A stretch of 64,000 nt of DNA from Pseudochelatococcus lubricantis. GTDB taxonomy: Bacteria > Pseudomonadota > Alphaproteobacteria > Rhizobiales > Beijerinckiaceae. Each line of letters opens with the position of its first letter. Position 1 is the first letter of the stretch. Made by a program: the position numbers and the translations under genes. The stretch covers positions 186,001 to 250,000 of the forward strand of contig NZ_JBHLXC010000024.1 in the NCBI RefSeq assembly GCF_042432495.1, read 5' to 3'. The notes under the pieces were generated by a model. It was not told the DNA's origin. It did no database searches and saw only the letters and a program-made list of their open reading frames with translations. This document shows, in pieces, positions 18,803 through 27,476 of the stretch.

Positions 18803-19036
18803 ATGACCGACGCTCCCAAACAGTTGCTCCACCTCGTGTTCGGCGGCGAACTGACCGATCTCGACGGTAGCGAGTTCCGCGATCTCGCCAAGCTCGATAT
18901 CGTCGGCATCTACCCGAACTACGCGCAAGCCCACGCGGCCTGGAAGGCGAAGTCGCAGTCGAACGTCGACAACGCGCACATGCGTTACTTCGTCGTGCAC
19001 CTGCACCGCCTGCTCGACCCGGACGCGACGGCGTGA
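18803..19036 (+). CDS. DUF4170 domain protein (77 aa)
   Basis: A 77-aa cytoplasmic protein, MTDAPKQLLHLVFGGELTDL onward, that matches the short DUF4170 family of alphaproteobacteria. Its function is unknown. Visible features are the LVFGGEL strand, the GIYPNYAQAHAAWKAKSQ segment and the YFVVHLHRLLDP ending. It is placed, as in many Hyphomicrobiales, between cysQ and the lipid A genes and 25 bp ahead of the DUF374 acyltransferase, so it is probably co-transcribed and may act with envelope biogenesis. A 160-bp gap separates it from cysQ. Confidence 0.85.
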   Translation: MTDAPKQLLHLVFGGELTDLDGSEFRDLAKLDIVGIYPNYAQAHAAWKAKSQSNVDNAHMRYFVVHLHRLLDPDATA

Positions 19037-19061
19037 CGGCGAGACGGGCGACGGCGACATC

Positions 19062-19793
19062 ATGGCGCTGTTGAAGCGGATCGTCCGCTCCCGCCCGGTG
19101 CAGGCGACGCTCGGCGCCCTGCTCGCCGGCTATCTGCGCCTCGTACGCGCCACGAGCCGCACCGTCACCCACCCGCCGGACCTCTACGAGAAGGCGGGCG
19201 GGCTGATGCCGGTGATCGTCGCCATGTGGCACGGCCAGCATTTCATGGTGCCCTTCGCCCGCCGCCCGCAGGACCCGGCAGCGGCACTGGTGTCGCGCCA
19301 CGGCGACGGCGAGTTCAACGCGCTCGCCCTGCAGCGGCTCGGCATCCGCGCCATCCGCGGCTCGGGCGCGCGCGAGCGGGCGCGCATGCACGAGAAGGGC
19401 GGCGTCGCGGCGCTGCGGGAACTCCTGAAGGCGCTGGGAGGCGGCGAGCTGGTGGTGCTGACAGCCGATATCCCGAAGGTTTCCCGCCGCTGCGGCCCGG
19501 GCATCGTGCTGCTCGCGCGCATGTCCGGGCGGCCGATCGTGCCGATCGCGGTGGTGTCCAGCCGGCGGCTCGACTTCAGAAGCTGGGACCATGCGTCCAT
19601 CGGCCTGCCGTTCGGACGCATCGCCATGGTGGTCGGCGAACCGCTGTTCGTGCCCCGCGACGCGGACGAGGCCGCGCTGGAGACGATTCGCCGTGACGTT
19701 GAACAATCGCTGGACGCCGTTCACGCGCGCGCGTATGCCATGGTCGGCTCGGCCGACCCCGGCGTGAGCGCGGATGTTCACAGGCAGGCGTAA
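19062..19793 (+). CDS. Lysophospholipid acyltransferase family protein (DUF374)
   Basis: A 243-aa membrane-associated protein of the DUF374 branch of glycerolipid acyltransferases. The N-terminal stretch is hydrophobic with basic residues (LLKRIVRSRPVQATLGALL). The catalytic-type motif appears as MWHGQHFMVPF, in which His replaces the usual NHxxxxD arrangement seen in PlsC, typical for DUF374. Further marks are VSRHGDGE, GIRAIRGSGARER and ADIPKVSRRCGPGIVLLAR. It lies directly before waaA, which points to a role in lipid A or Kdo-lipid modification; the acyl acceptor is unknown. Confidence 0.85.
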   Translation: MALLKRIVRSRPVQATLGALLAGYLRLVRATSRTVTHPPDLYEKAGGLMPVIVAMWHGQHFMVPFARRPQDPAAALVSRHGDGEFNALALQRLGIRAIRGSGARERARMHEKGGVAALRELLKALGGGELVVLTADIPKVSRRCGPGIVLLARMSGRPIVPIAVVSSRRLDFRSWDHASIGLPFGRIAMVVGEPLFVPRDADEAALETIRRDVEQSLDAVHARAYAMVGSADPGVSADVHRQA

Positions 19794-19954
19794 CCCGCCC
19801 GGAAAGCGGCCCTGCGGCCGCATCCCTGAATTCAGGACCAGAGTACACATCAATTGACGAGCGCAGGTCAGGACATTCCGGTACGGAGCAGGCGTCGGCG
19901 CACCTCCCTTCCCTTTTGCGGGCGGGACGCCTTCCGCCGGGCGGAGCCGGCCCC

Positions 19955-21247
19955 ATGACCGCACGGACTCCCTGGCCGCTGACCGTCTACCGGCTGACGA
20001 CCGCCGCGCTTGCGCCGCTCCTTGGCGGAGTGCTGGCCTACCGCGCCCGCAAGGGCAAGGAAGACCGCACCCGGCAGGGCGAGCGGCGCGGCATTCCGGG
20101 GCGCGAGCGCCCGCCTGGCCCGCTCGCCTGGCTGCATGGCGCGAGCGTCGGCGAGACGACGTCGCTCCTGCCCGTCGTGGAACGGCTGACACGGCAAGGC
20201 TTCACCGTGCTCGTCACCTCCGGCACCGTCACGTCCGCCCGCCTGCTGGCGGCGCGCCTGCCCGGCCACGCCCTGCACCAGTATGTCCCGCTCGACGTGC
20301 CGGCCTACATGGAGCGCTTCCTCGACTACTGGCGACCGGATCTGGTACTGATCGCCGAATCGGAAATCTGGCCGAACGCGCTGGTCGGGATCAGGGACAG
20401 GGGCATCCCGGCGCTGCTGCTGAACGCGCGCATGTCCGAGCGCTCGTTCCGCCGCTGGCAGCGGCTTCCCGCCACGGCGAGCGCCATGCTGCAGCACTTC
20501 GACCTCTGCCTCGCGCAGTCGGCGGCGGACGGCGAACGACTGGAACGCCTCGGCGCGCCGCGCGTCGTGGTCGCCGGCAACATCAAGTACGACGTCCCCG
20601 CGCCGCCGGCGAACCCGGCGACCGTGGCGACGCTGTCGGCCATCGTCGGCGAGCGCCCCGTGTGGATCGCCGCCAGTACGCATCCCGGCGAGGACGATCT
20701 CGTGCTGCAGGCCCACGCACTGCTGCAGCCGACCCATCCCGACCTGCTGACCATCATCGTGCCGCGCCACCCCGAGCGCGGCGCGGACATCGCGGCGCTT
20801 GCAGGCGCGCGCGGCCTGCCGGCAGGTCTGCGCTCCGCCGGCACCCTGCCGGAGCGGCATCTCGCGGTGCATGTCGCGGACACGATCGGCGAACTCGGCC
20901 TGTTCTTCCGGCTGGCGCCCGTCGCCTTCATCGGCGGCTCGCTCGTACCCCACGGCGGGCAGAATCCCATCGAGCCGGCGAAGCTCGGGACGGCCATCGT
21001 GCATGGGCCCCACGTGCGCAATTTCGCGGACGTCTACCGCACGCTCGACGACGCGCAGGCGGCATGGCGCGTCGACGACGCCCATGGGCTGGCCGAGGCG
21101 GTCTACACGCTCCTCTCCCAGCCGTCGCGCGCGCGGGCGATGGCACGGGCCGCCGCCAGCACCGTCAATGCGCTGGGCGGGGCCGTGGAAACCACCATGC
21201 GGGCGATCGATCCCTACATCCTGCACATGCATCTGATCGCGCGATAA
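19955..21247 (+). CDS. waaA: 3-deoxy-D-manno-octulosonic acid (Kdo) transferase
   Basis: A 430-aa GT30 glycosyltransferase that adds Kdo to lipid IVA at the inner membrane. An N-terminal membrane anchor (PLTVYRLTTAALAPLLGGVLAY) is followed by the acceptor-side motif WLHGASVGETTSLLPVV with its Glu, then LIAESEIWPNAL, VPRHPERGADI and GGSLVPHGGQNPIEPA for CMP-Kdo binding. The start at 19955 has GGAG upstream; a TTG start at 19916 is less likely. It is located between a DUF374 acyltransferase and lpxK, forming a lipid A/Kdo operon. Confidence 0.95.
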   Translation: MTARTPWPLTVYRLTTAALAPLLGGVLAYRARKGKEDRTRQGERRGIPGRERPPGPLAWLHGASVGETTSLLPVVERLTRQGFTVLVTSGTVTSARLLAARLPGHALHQYVPLDVPAYMERFLDYWRPDLVLIAESEIWPNALVGIRDRGIPALLLNARMSERSFRRWQRLPATASAMLQHFDLCLAQSAADGERLERLGAPRVVVAGNIKYDVPAPPANPATVATLSAIVGERPVWIAASTHPGEDDLVLQAHALLQPTHPDLLTIIVPRHPERGADIAALAGARGLPAGLRSAGTLPERHLAVHVADTIGELGLFFRLAPVAFIGGSLVPHGGQNPIEPAKLGTAIVHGPHVRNFADVYRTLDDAQAAWRVDDAHGLAEAVYTLLSQPSRARAMARAAASTVNALGGAVETTMRAIDPYILHMHLIAR

Positions 21248-21338
21248 AAGGGGCCGATGGCCGGAACCGGCGTGCCTGGCCGGCCGTTGTGAGCGGGCGA
21301 GATGCGCGAAACGGCCGCGCTTGGGAAAGGATACCGCG

Positions 21339-22403
21339 ATGCGTGCCCCTGATTTCTGGTGGCCTTCCACACCCACCTTCGCCGCCCGCTGTCTCCAGCC
21401 TGTGGGCGCGGTTTACGGCACGATCACCTCCCGGCGTATGCGCCTCGCGGGCGCTGTGCCGGGCAAGCCCGTCATCTGCGTGGGCAATTTCACCGCCGGC
21501 GGCGCGGGCAAGACGCCGACGGCCATCGCTCTCGCGCGGCGCCTCGCGGCGCTCGGCCATGGCATCGCTTTCCTCACGCGCGGCTACGGCGGCCGGCAGC
21601 GCGGCCCGCTGCTGCTCGGCCATGACGACCCGCACGACGAACCGGTGACGGAGTATACCCATGTCGATGTCGGCGACGAGCCGCTGCTCCTCGCCCGTTA
21701 CGCACCCGTCATGGTGGCGCGCGACAGACGGGCGGGGCTCGACGCGCTGCTGGCGGACGGGGGCGTACGGCCGGATGTCGTGATCATGGACGACGGCCTG
21801 CAGAACCCCTCCATTTCCCGGACGCTGAGCTTCGCCGTGGTCGACGCGCAGACCGGCATCGGCAATGGCCTGTGCATTCCCGCCGGCCCTCTGCGCGCGC
21901 CGCTGGCGCAGCAGTTGCCTCATGTCGACGCGCTGATCGTCATCGGCAGCGGCACGGCGGGCGACCGCGTCATCGCCGCCGCCGCCGCGCTGGGCAAGCC
22001 GGTGTTCGCCGCGCATCTGGAGGCGGACGCGGACGCCGCCCGCCTCGTGCGGGGCAGGCGCGTGCTGGCGTTCGCCGGGATCGGGCGGCCGGAAAAATTC
22101 TTCGATACGCTGGAGAAAATCGGCGCGGAAATCGTGCAGCGCAAGGCCTTTCCCGACCACGCTCCCTTCACACCCGCGCAGATCGCGGCGCTGGAGGACG
22201 AGGCCCTGCGGAACGACCTGCTTCCGGTAACGACGGAGAAGGACGCCGTGCGCCTTCTAGCCCTCACCGCCGCGCCGCACCTGCGCGCCTCGATGGCCGT
22301 GCTGCCGGTCGAGGTCGTCTTCGACGATGAAGACGGCCTGCGCGCGTATCTCGCACGCGCCCTGCCGGAGCCCTCGGCGCCGCTGCTCGACACCGGCACC
22401 TGA
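21339..22403 (+). CDS. lpxK: Tetraacyldisaccharide 4'-kinase
   Basis: A 354-aa membrane-associated P-loop kinase that phosphorylates the 4' position of the lipid A disaccharide, yielding lipid IVA, the substrate of WaaA upstream. The Walker A is NFTAGGAGKTPT; LTRGYGG and DVVIMDDGLQNP (with the catalytic Asp pair) are typical of LpxK. The start at 21339 follows AAAGGA at seven bases; the slightly earlier in-frame start at 21321 is weaker. It ends 13 bp from the convergent DUF2093 gene. Confidence 0.95.
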   Translation: MRAPDFWWPSTPTFAARCLQPVGAVYGTITSRRMRLAGAVPGKPVICVGNFTAGGAGKTPTAIALARRLAALGHGIAFLTRGYGGRQRGPLLLGHDDPHDEPVTEYTHVDVGDEPLLLARYAPVMVARDRRAGLDALLADGGVRPDVVIMDDGLQNPSISRTLSFAVVDAQTGIGNGLCIPAGPLRAPLAQQLPHVDALIVIGSGTAGDRVIAAAAALGKPVFAAHLEADADAARLVRGRRVLAFAGIGRPEKFFDTLEKIGAEIVQRKAFPDHAPFTPAQIAALEDEALRNDLLPVTTEKDAVRLLALTAAPHLRASMAVLPVEVVFDDEDGLRAYLARALPEPSAPLLDTGT

Positions 22404-22416
22404 GAAGGACCGTCGA

Positions 22417-22662
22417 TCAGGCCGGCGGCGTCTGCTTTCCGCCGATTTTCCCCAGCCCGACAAGACGCTGGCGCACGGCTTCCGGCGAGGCGTAGGCTTC
22501 CTGCAGATCCACGTTCCAGTAACGCAGGTCGTCGAGCGGGATGACCTTGCCCGTCACCGCGCAGCGCACGAAGGTACCCGGCCGCACGACGCGGAAATCG
22601 CCGTCCAGATACTGGACGGAGGCTTCGCCGCCGGCCGGGAAGCGATGATCGTGTCGATTCAT
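22417..22662 (-). CDS. DUF2093 domain protein (81 aa)
   Basis: An 81-aa protein of the alphaproteobacterial DUF2093 family; function is unknown. The conserved centre reads VQYLDGDFRVVRPGTFVRCAV, then TGKVIPLDDLRYWNVDLQEAY, with a single Cys and an acidic-aromatic pattern. It commonly sits beside lpxK, as here, in convergent orientation. Two starts are possible (22677 and 22662); neither has a strong ribosome binding site, and the second matches usual family starts better. A composite palindromic repeat lies immediately upstream. Confidence 0.85.
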   Translation of the reverse strand: MNRHDHRFPAGGEASVQYLDGDFRVVRPGTFVRCAVTGKVIPLDDLRYWNVDLQEAYASPEAVRQRLVGLGKIGGKQTPPA

Positions 22663-22690
22663 GATGCTGTCTTTCATAGCAATTCTGGCT

Positions 22691-22792
22691 AGAGCGCGTT
22701 CCGATCAGATGGAATCATCTGATCGATCAGAATTCGCTCAAAATTAAGGAATCGAGAATCTGTCCCGTTTCAACATAAACACGACAGATTCT
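22691..22792. repeat. Composite palindromic intergenic repeat, copy B (two hairpins)
   Basis: First part: CGATCAGATG (22702-22711), GAAT, CATCTGATCG (22716-22725), a perfect 10-bp palindrome framed by the outer imperfect arms GAGCGCGTTC and GAATTCGCTC. Second part: AGAATCTGTCCCGTTT (22755-22770), CAACAT, AAACACGACAGATTCT (22777-22792), 14 of 16 pairs, the same core as copy A at 3233-3262. A degenerate copy of the whole layout appears at 48078-48175. It lies between the DUF2093 gene and the 3' end of xseA. Confidence 0.75.
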
Positions 22793-22856
22793 AGTCCGCC
22801 GTGGTAGTATACGCTCATTCGCCGGCTATGCGTCAATCGCATATCATCTGCGCATA

Positions 22857-24467
22857 TCATTCGCCGCCACCGAAGAGCGTGGGCTGGACGGGCGGCGGCG
22901 CGGCGGCGCCGGATTTGCGCTTGCGCCCGCGTGTGGCGGGCTGCGCGCCCTCGCCCTGCGCGGTGGCGCCCACCTTGCCGTCCGCGAACACGAGTTCGAG
23001 CGCCATGCCCTCCGACACCGCCGCGCGCGTGCGCACCGTGTGGCCCTCGCTGTCGAGCACGATGGCGTAGCCGCGCGCCAGCACGCCCTTGTGGCTGAGG
23101 CTTTCCACCAGTTTCCACAGGTTGTCGACCCGCGCCCTCTCCGCCGCGAGCCTTGCGGCACGGGCATTGGCGAGCCTTGTCCCCGCAATTGTCAACCGCT
23201 CGCGGCCCGCCTCCGCCCGCAGTCGCAGCGGCTGGAGCGACAGGCGCGACACCGCTCGCGTCAGGATTGCCGCCCGCCGCTCGATGCCATGGGCGAAGCC
23301 ACGGCCGAGCCCCTGCGCCGCCGTGGCCCAGCGCGCCCGCGCACGCTCCAGCAATACGAGTGGCGACAGGCGCGCGAGTTTCTGGCCTGCCGCCGCCAGC
23401 CGCGCCTCGTGGCGGCGCACGCCCGCGCCGAGCATGTGCACCAGCCGCCCGCCGGCGAGATCGAGACGCTGGCGCGCCCCGGCGAGCAGATTATCGGCGG
23501 AGGGCAGCGCGCGCGTCAGCGCCCGCAGGTCGCTCGCCCGCCTCTCGCCCAGGCGCATCATCGCACCGCGATGGCGGCGGGCAAGATCGGCTATCGCCGC
23601 CAGCAGATCGAGCCGCACCGGCACCACCTTTTCGGCTGCCGCCGTGGGCGTGGGGGCACGCAAATCCGCCGCGAGATCGATCAGCGTCCAGTCCGTCTCG
23701 TGGCCGATGGCGGAGACGAGCGGGATGGCGCTTTCCGCTGCCGCCCGCACGACGACTTCCTCGTTGAACGACCAAAGGTCCTCCAGCGAACCGCCGCCGC
23801 GCGCCACGATCAGCACATCCGGTCGCGGCACGGGGCCGGTTGGGCCGTTCATGGCCTGCGGCAGTGCGTTGAAGCCGCGAATCGCCGCCGCCACCTCGGC
23901 GGCGCTCGTCTCCCCCTGCACCCGGACAGGCCACACCAGCACCCAGCGGGGAAAACGGTCGGCGAGCCGATGCAGGATGTCGCGGATCACCGCACCTGTG
24001 GGCGACGTCACCACGCCGATGACCTCGGGCAGGAACGGCAGCGGCCGCTTGCGCGATTCGTCGAACAGCCCCTCGGCCGCGAGTTTCCTGCGTCGTTCCT
24101 CCAGAATGGCCATCAGCGCGCCGACGCCCGCCGGCTCCAGGCTCTCGATGACGATCTGGTAGCGCGAGGAAGCCGGGAAGGTCGTGACGCGCCCGACGGC
24201 GATCACCTCCATGCCCTCCTCGGGGCGGATCCTGAGCTTCTGGAAAACGCCCTTCCAGATCACGGCGTCGATGCGCGCGCCCTCGTCCTTGAGCCCGAAA
24301 TAGGCGTGGCCCGAGGAATGCGGCCCGCGATAGCCGGTGACCTCGCCGCGCAGGCGCACGTGCCCGAAGGCGTCCTCCAGCGTGCGCTTCAGCGCGCCAG
24401 ACAGCGAGGAGACGGTCCATTCCGGCGCGTTGGTGACGGGTTCGGTATCGGCGGGCTTGCGATTCAT
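22857..24467 (-). CDS. xseA: Exodeoxyribonuclease VII large subunit
   Basis: A 536-aa large subunit of ExoVII, which degrades single-stranded DNA with XseB (not in the window). The N-terminal OB-fold (EWTVSSLSGALKRTLEDAFG, LRGEVTGYRGPHSSGHAYF) is followed by the catalytic domain with SPTGAVIRDILHRLADRFP, DVLIVARGGGSLEDLWSFNEE and SAIGHETDWTLIDLAADLRA, then the long coiled-coil C-terminal region and the segment GVLARGYAIVLD. The last 40 residues are a basic, Pro-rich tail ending LFGGGE. The gene is divergent from purD with a 110-bp intergenic region. Confidence 0.96.
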   Translation of the reverse strand: MNRKPADTEPVTNAPEWTVSSLSGALKRTLEDAFGHVRLRGEVTGYRGPHSSGHAYFGLKDEGARIDAVIWKGVFQKLRIRPEEGMEVIAVGRVTTFPASSRYQIVIESLEPAGVGALMAILEERRRKLAAEGLFDESRKRPLPFLPEVIGVVTSPTGAVIRDILHRLADRFPRWVLVWPVRVQGETSAAEVAAAIRGFNALPQAMNGPTGPVPRPDVLIVARGGGSLEDLWSFNEEVVVRAAAESAIPLVSAIGHETDWTLIDLAADLRAPTPTAAAEKVVPVRLDLLAAIADLARRHRGAMMRLGERRASDLRALTRALPSADNLLAGARQRLDLAGGRLVHMLGAGVRRHEARLAAAGQKLARLSPLVLLERARARWATAAQGLGRGFAHGIERRAAILTRAVSRLSLQPLRLRAEAGRERLTIAGTRLANARAARLAAERARVDNLWKLVESLSHKGVLARGYAIVLDSEGHTVRTRAAVSEGMALELVFADGKVGATAQGEGAQPATRGRKRKSGAAAPPPVQPTLFGGGE

Positions 24468-24578
24468 GCGCCCACCTTAAGGGAAGGCGCGCGGCGCGTC
24501 ATCTGCATATGGCGCACCGCCATGAGGCGTGCTAAACGCGCCCCTGAGATGGAGAACATTCAAGGTATGGAGCGCCGG

Positions 24579-25853
24579 ATGAACATACTGCTGCTGGGAG
24601 CCGGCGGGCGGGAGCACGCGCTGGCGTGGGCCATCGCCAAGAGCCCGCTCACGGGGAAGCTGTTCATCGCGCCCGGCAATCCGGGCACCGCGCAGGTCGG
24701 CACGAATGTCGCGCTCGACATCACCGATCACGCGGCCGTCGTCGCCTTCTGCCGCGAGAACGCCATCGGTCTCGTCGTCGTGGGGCCGGAAGCGCCGCTG
24801 GTGGCCGGCATTGTGGACGACCTCGCGGCGGCCGGCATCCCCGCCTTCGGCCCGCGCAGGATTCCGGCGCAGCTCGAAGGCTCCAAGAGCTTCACCAAGG
24901 AACTGTGCGACGAGTTCGGCATTCCCACCGCCGCCTATGCGCGCTTCACGGAGGCGGAACCCGCCCTCGCCTACGTGCGCAGGCACGGCGCGCGCGTGGT
25001 GGTGAAGGCGGACGGGCTGGCGGCCGGCAAGGGCGTCGTGGTGGCGGAAACCGTGGAGCAGGCGGAGGAAGCGGTGCGTACCGTGTTCTCCGGCGTCTTC
25101 GGCGTGGCGGGCGCGGCCGTCGTTATCGAGGATTTCCTTCCCGGCGAGGAAGCGAGCTTCTTCGCGCTCAGCGACGGCGAAACCGCCATTCCATTCGGCT
25201 CCGCGCAGGATCATAAACGCGCCTTCGACGGCGACACCGGCCCCAACACCGGCGGCATGGGCGCGTATTCCCCCGCGCCGGTGGTGACGCCCGCAGTTGC
25301 CGAGCGCGTCATGCGCGAGATCATCAATCCCACCGTCGCCGGCCTCAAGGCGCGCGGCACGCCCTACAGGGGCGTTCTCTACGCGGGGCTGATGATCGGC
25401 GCGGACGGGCCGAGGCTCATCGAATACAACGCCCGTTTCGGCGACCCGGAGTGCCAGGTGCTGATGCTGCGCCTGCGCGCGGACATCGTCGCCCTGTTCC
25501 TCGCCACCGTCGAGGGGCGGCTGGCGGAAGCCTCGGTCACGTGGAGCGACGATGCCGCGCTCACCGTGGTGCTGGCGGCGCGCGGCTATCCCGGCCCGGT
25601 CGAGAAGGGCAGCCGCATCCGCAACATCGAGGCGGCGGAGGCGATCGAGGGCGTGACGGTATTCCACGCCGGCACACGCGCGGTCGACGGCCACATCGAG
25701 GCGAACGGGGGGCGGGTGCTCAACGTCACCGCGCTCGCGCCCACCATCGGGGAAGCCCAGGCACGCGCCTACGAGGCCGTGCGGGCCATCGACTGGCCGG
25801 AAGGCTTTTCGCGCTCCGACATCGGCTGGCGGGCGATTGCGCGCGTGACTTGA
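24579..25853 (+). CDS. purD: Phosphoribosylamine-glycine ligase
   Basis: A 424-aa ATP-grasp enzyme forming GAR from phosphoribosylamine and glycine in purine synthesis. The N-terminal domain begins MNILLLGAGGREHALAWAIA; the ATP-grasp part has VVKADGLAAGKGVVVAET, a HKRAFDGDTGPNTGGMGAYSP signature (split QDHKRAFDGD / TGPNTGGMG) and IEYNARFGDPECQ. The start at 24579 has GGAG seven bases upstream. Length equals E. coli PurD. It is followed after 57 bp by hisS. Confidence 0.96.
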   Translation: MNILLLGAGGREHALAWAIAKSPLTGKLFIAPGNPGTAQVGTNVALDITDHAAVVAFCRENAIGLVVVGPEAPLVAGIVDDLAAAGIPAFGPRRIPAQLEGSKSFTKELCDEFGIPTAAYARFTEAEPALAYVRRHGARVVVKADGLAAGKGVVVAETVEQAEEAVRTVFSGVFGVAGAAVVIEDFLPGEEASFFALSDGETAIPFGSAQDHKRAFDGDTGPNTGGMGAYSPAPVVTPAVAERVMREIINPTVAGLKARGTPYRGVLYAGLMIGADGPRLIEYNARFGDPECQVLMLRLRADIVALFLATVEGRLAEASVTWSDDAALTVVLAARGYPGPVEKGSRIRNIEAAEAIEGVTVFHAGTRAVDGHIEANGGRVLNVTALAPTIGEAQARAYEAVRAIDWPEGFSRSDIGWRAIARVT

Positions 25854-25910
25854 GCGCATCGCTGCGCTACAGCCTTTCTCATTCTTTCAATATGGAACGT
25901 ACCGCCTGCC

Positions 25911-27434
25911 ATGTCCGGGTCGCAGAACCATAAACCGCAAAAACCCCAGTCGCCAGGGCTTCTGGCCCGCCAGCCGCGTGGCTTCGCCGACCGTGGCCCC
26001 GCCGATATCGCCGCGACGGAGCGCATGCTCGCCCATATCCGCGAAGTCTACACCCTTTACGGCTTCGACGCGCTGGAAACGCCCTTCATCGAATACACCG
26101 ACGCGCTGGGCAAGTTCCTGCCGGATCAGGACCGGCCCAACGAAGGCGTGTTCTCGTTTCAGGACGACGACGAGCAATGGCTGTCGCTGCGCTACGATCT
26201 GACGGCCCCCCTCGCCCGCCATGTGGCGGAGAACTACGACACGCTGCCGAAGCCCTTCCGCAGCTATCGCGCTGGCTGGGTGTTCCGTAACGAAAAGCCG
26301 GGGCCGGGACGCTTCCGCCAGTTCATGCAGTTCGACGCGGACACCGTCGGCGCGCCATCGGTTTCGGCGGATGCGGAAATCTGCATGATGGCGGCGGACA
26401 CGCTGGAAAAGGTCGGCATCGCGCGCGGCGACTACGCGGTGAAGATCAACAACCGCAAGGTGCTCGACGGCGTGCTGGAGGCCATCGGCCTCAGCGACGA
26501 CGCGCATGCCGCCCGCCGCCTCGTCGTGCTGCGCGCCATCGACAAGCTCGACCGGCTCGGCGCGGAAGGCGTCGCGCTGCTGCTCGGCGAGGGACGCAAG
26601 GACGAAAGCGGCGACTTCACCAAAGGCGCCGGGCTGGACGCGAACCAGATCGCCCGCGTACTCGCCTTCACGCAGGCGCGCGGCACGGATGCTGCTTCGA
26701 CGCTCGCCAATCTGGAGAAGGTGGTGGAAGGCTCCGCGCGCGGTATCGAGGGCGTCGCGGAGTTGCGCGAGATCGCGGCGTTGGTGGCGGCGGCCGGATA
26801 CGACGACGGGCGCGTGCAGATCGACCCCGCCGTGGTGCGCGGGCTGGAATACTACACCGGCCCCGTCTACGAGGCGGAACTCACCTTCACCATCGCCGGC
26901 GATGACGGCCAGCCGGTACGCTTCGGCTCCGTGGCCGGCGGCGGCCGCTACGATGGCCTCGTCGCCCGCTTCCGGGGCGAGGCCGTGCCCGCGACCGGCT
27001 TCTCCATCGGCGTGTCACGGCTTCTCGCGGCGCTCAAGATCATCGACAGTCCCATCGCGCGCGACACGGACCACGTCGGCCCGGTGGTGGTGCTGGTGCT
27101 CGACCGCGGCGAGATAGCCCATTACCATGGCCTCGTCAGCCGCCTGCGCGGCGCCGGCATCCGGGCGGAGCTGTACCTCGGCGGCGCGGGCATGCGCGCG
27201 CAGATGAAGTACGCGGACCGGCGCAACAGCCCCTGCGTCGTCATCCAGGGCTCGGACGAGCGCGCGCAGGGCACCGTGCAGATCAAGGACCTCGTCGCGG
27301 GCGCCGAGCAGGCGGACGCGGCGCGTGAACTCGACAATGCCGCCTACAAGGCCCAGCGTCTGGCGCAGTTCTCGGTGCCGGAGGCGGACCTGGTCGAGGC
27401 CGTGCGCGGCGTCCTCGGTGCCCGGCAGGGCTGA
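25911..27434 (+). CDS. hisS: Histidyl-tRNA synthetase, divergent alphaproteobacterial type
   Basis: A 507-aa class II synthetase charging tRNA-His. Motif 2 reads FRNEKPGPGRFRQFMQFDAD, where canonical enzymes have FRHERPQKGRYRQFHQ; the histidine A loop reads RGLEYYTGPVYE instead of RGLDYYxGTVFE; motif 3 is GFSIGVSRL. These differences and the longer insertion region mark the divergent HisRS found in a subset of alphaproteobacteria, which is associated with tRNA-His lacking the extra G-1. An anticodon-binding domain forms the C-terminus. It leads a hisS-hisZ-hisG operon, an order conserved in Hyphomicrobiales. Confidence 0.95.
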   Translation: MSGSQNHKPQKPQSPGLLARQPRGFADRGPADIAATERMLAHIREVYTLYGFDALETPFIEYTDALGKFLPDQDRPNEGVFSFQDDDEQWLSLRYDLTAPLARHVAENYDTLPKPFRSYRAGWVFRNEKPGPGRFRQFMQFDADTVGAPSVSADAEICMMAADTLEKVGIARGDYAVKINNRKVLDGVLEAIGLSDDAHAARRLVVLRAIDKLDRLGAEGVALLLGEGRKDESGDFTKGAGLDANQIARVLAFTQARGTDAASTLANLEKVVEGSARGIEGVAELREIAALVAAAGYDDGRVQIDPAVVRGLEYYTGPVYEAELTFTIAGDDGQPVRFGSVAGGGRYDGLVARFRGEAVPATGFSIGVSRLLAALKIIDSPIARDTDHVGPVVVLVLDRGEIAHYHGLVSRLRGAGIRAELYLGGAGMRAQMKYADRRNSPCVVIQGSDERAQGTVQIKDLVAGAEQADAARELDNAAYKAQRLAQFSVPEADLVEAVRGVLGARQG

Positions 27435-27476
27435 GCGAGGCAGGGCAACCCGGGGAAGGGCGGAAGGGCAGACAGC

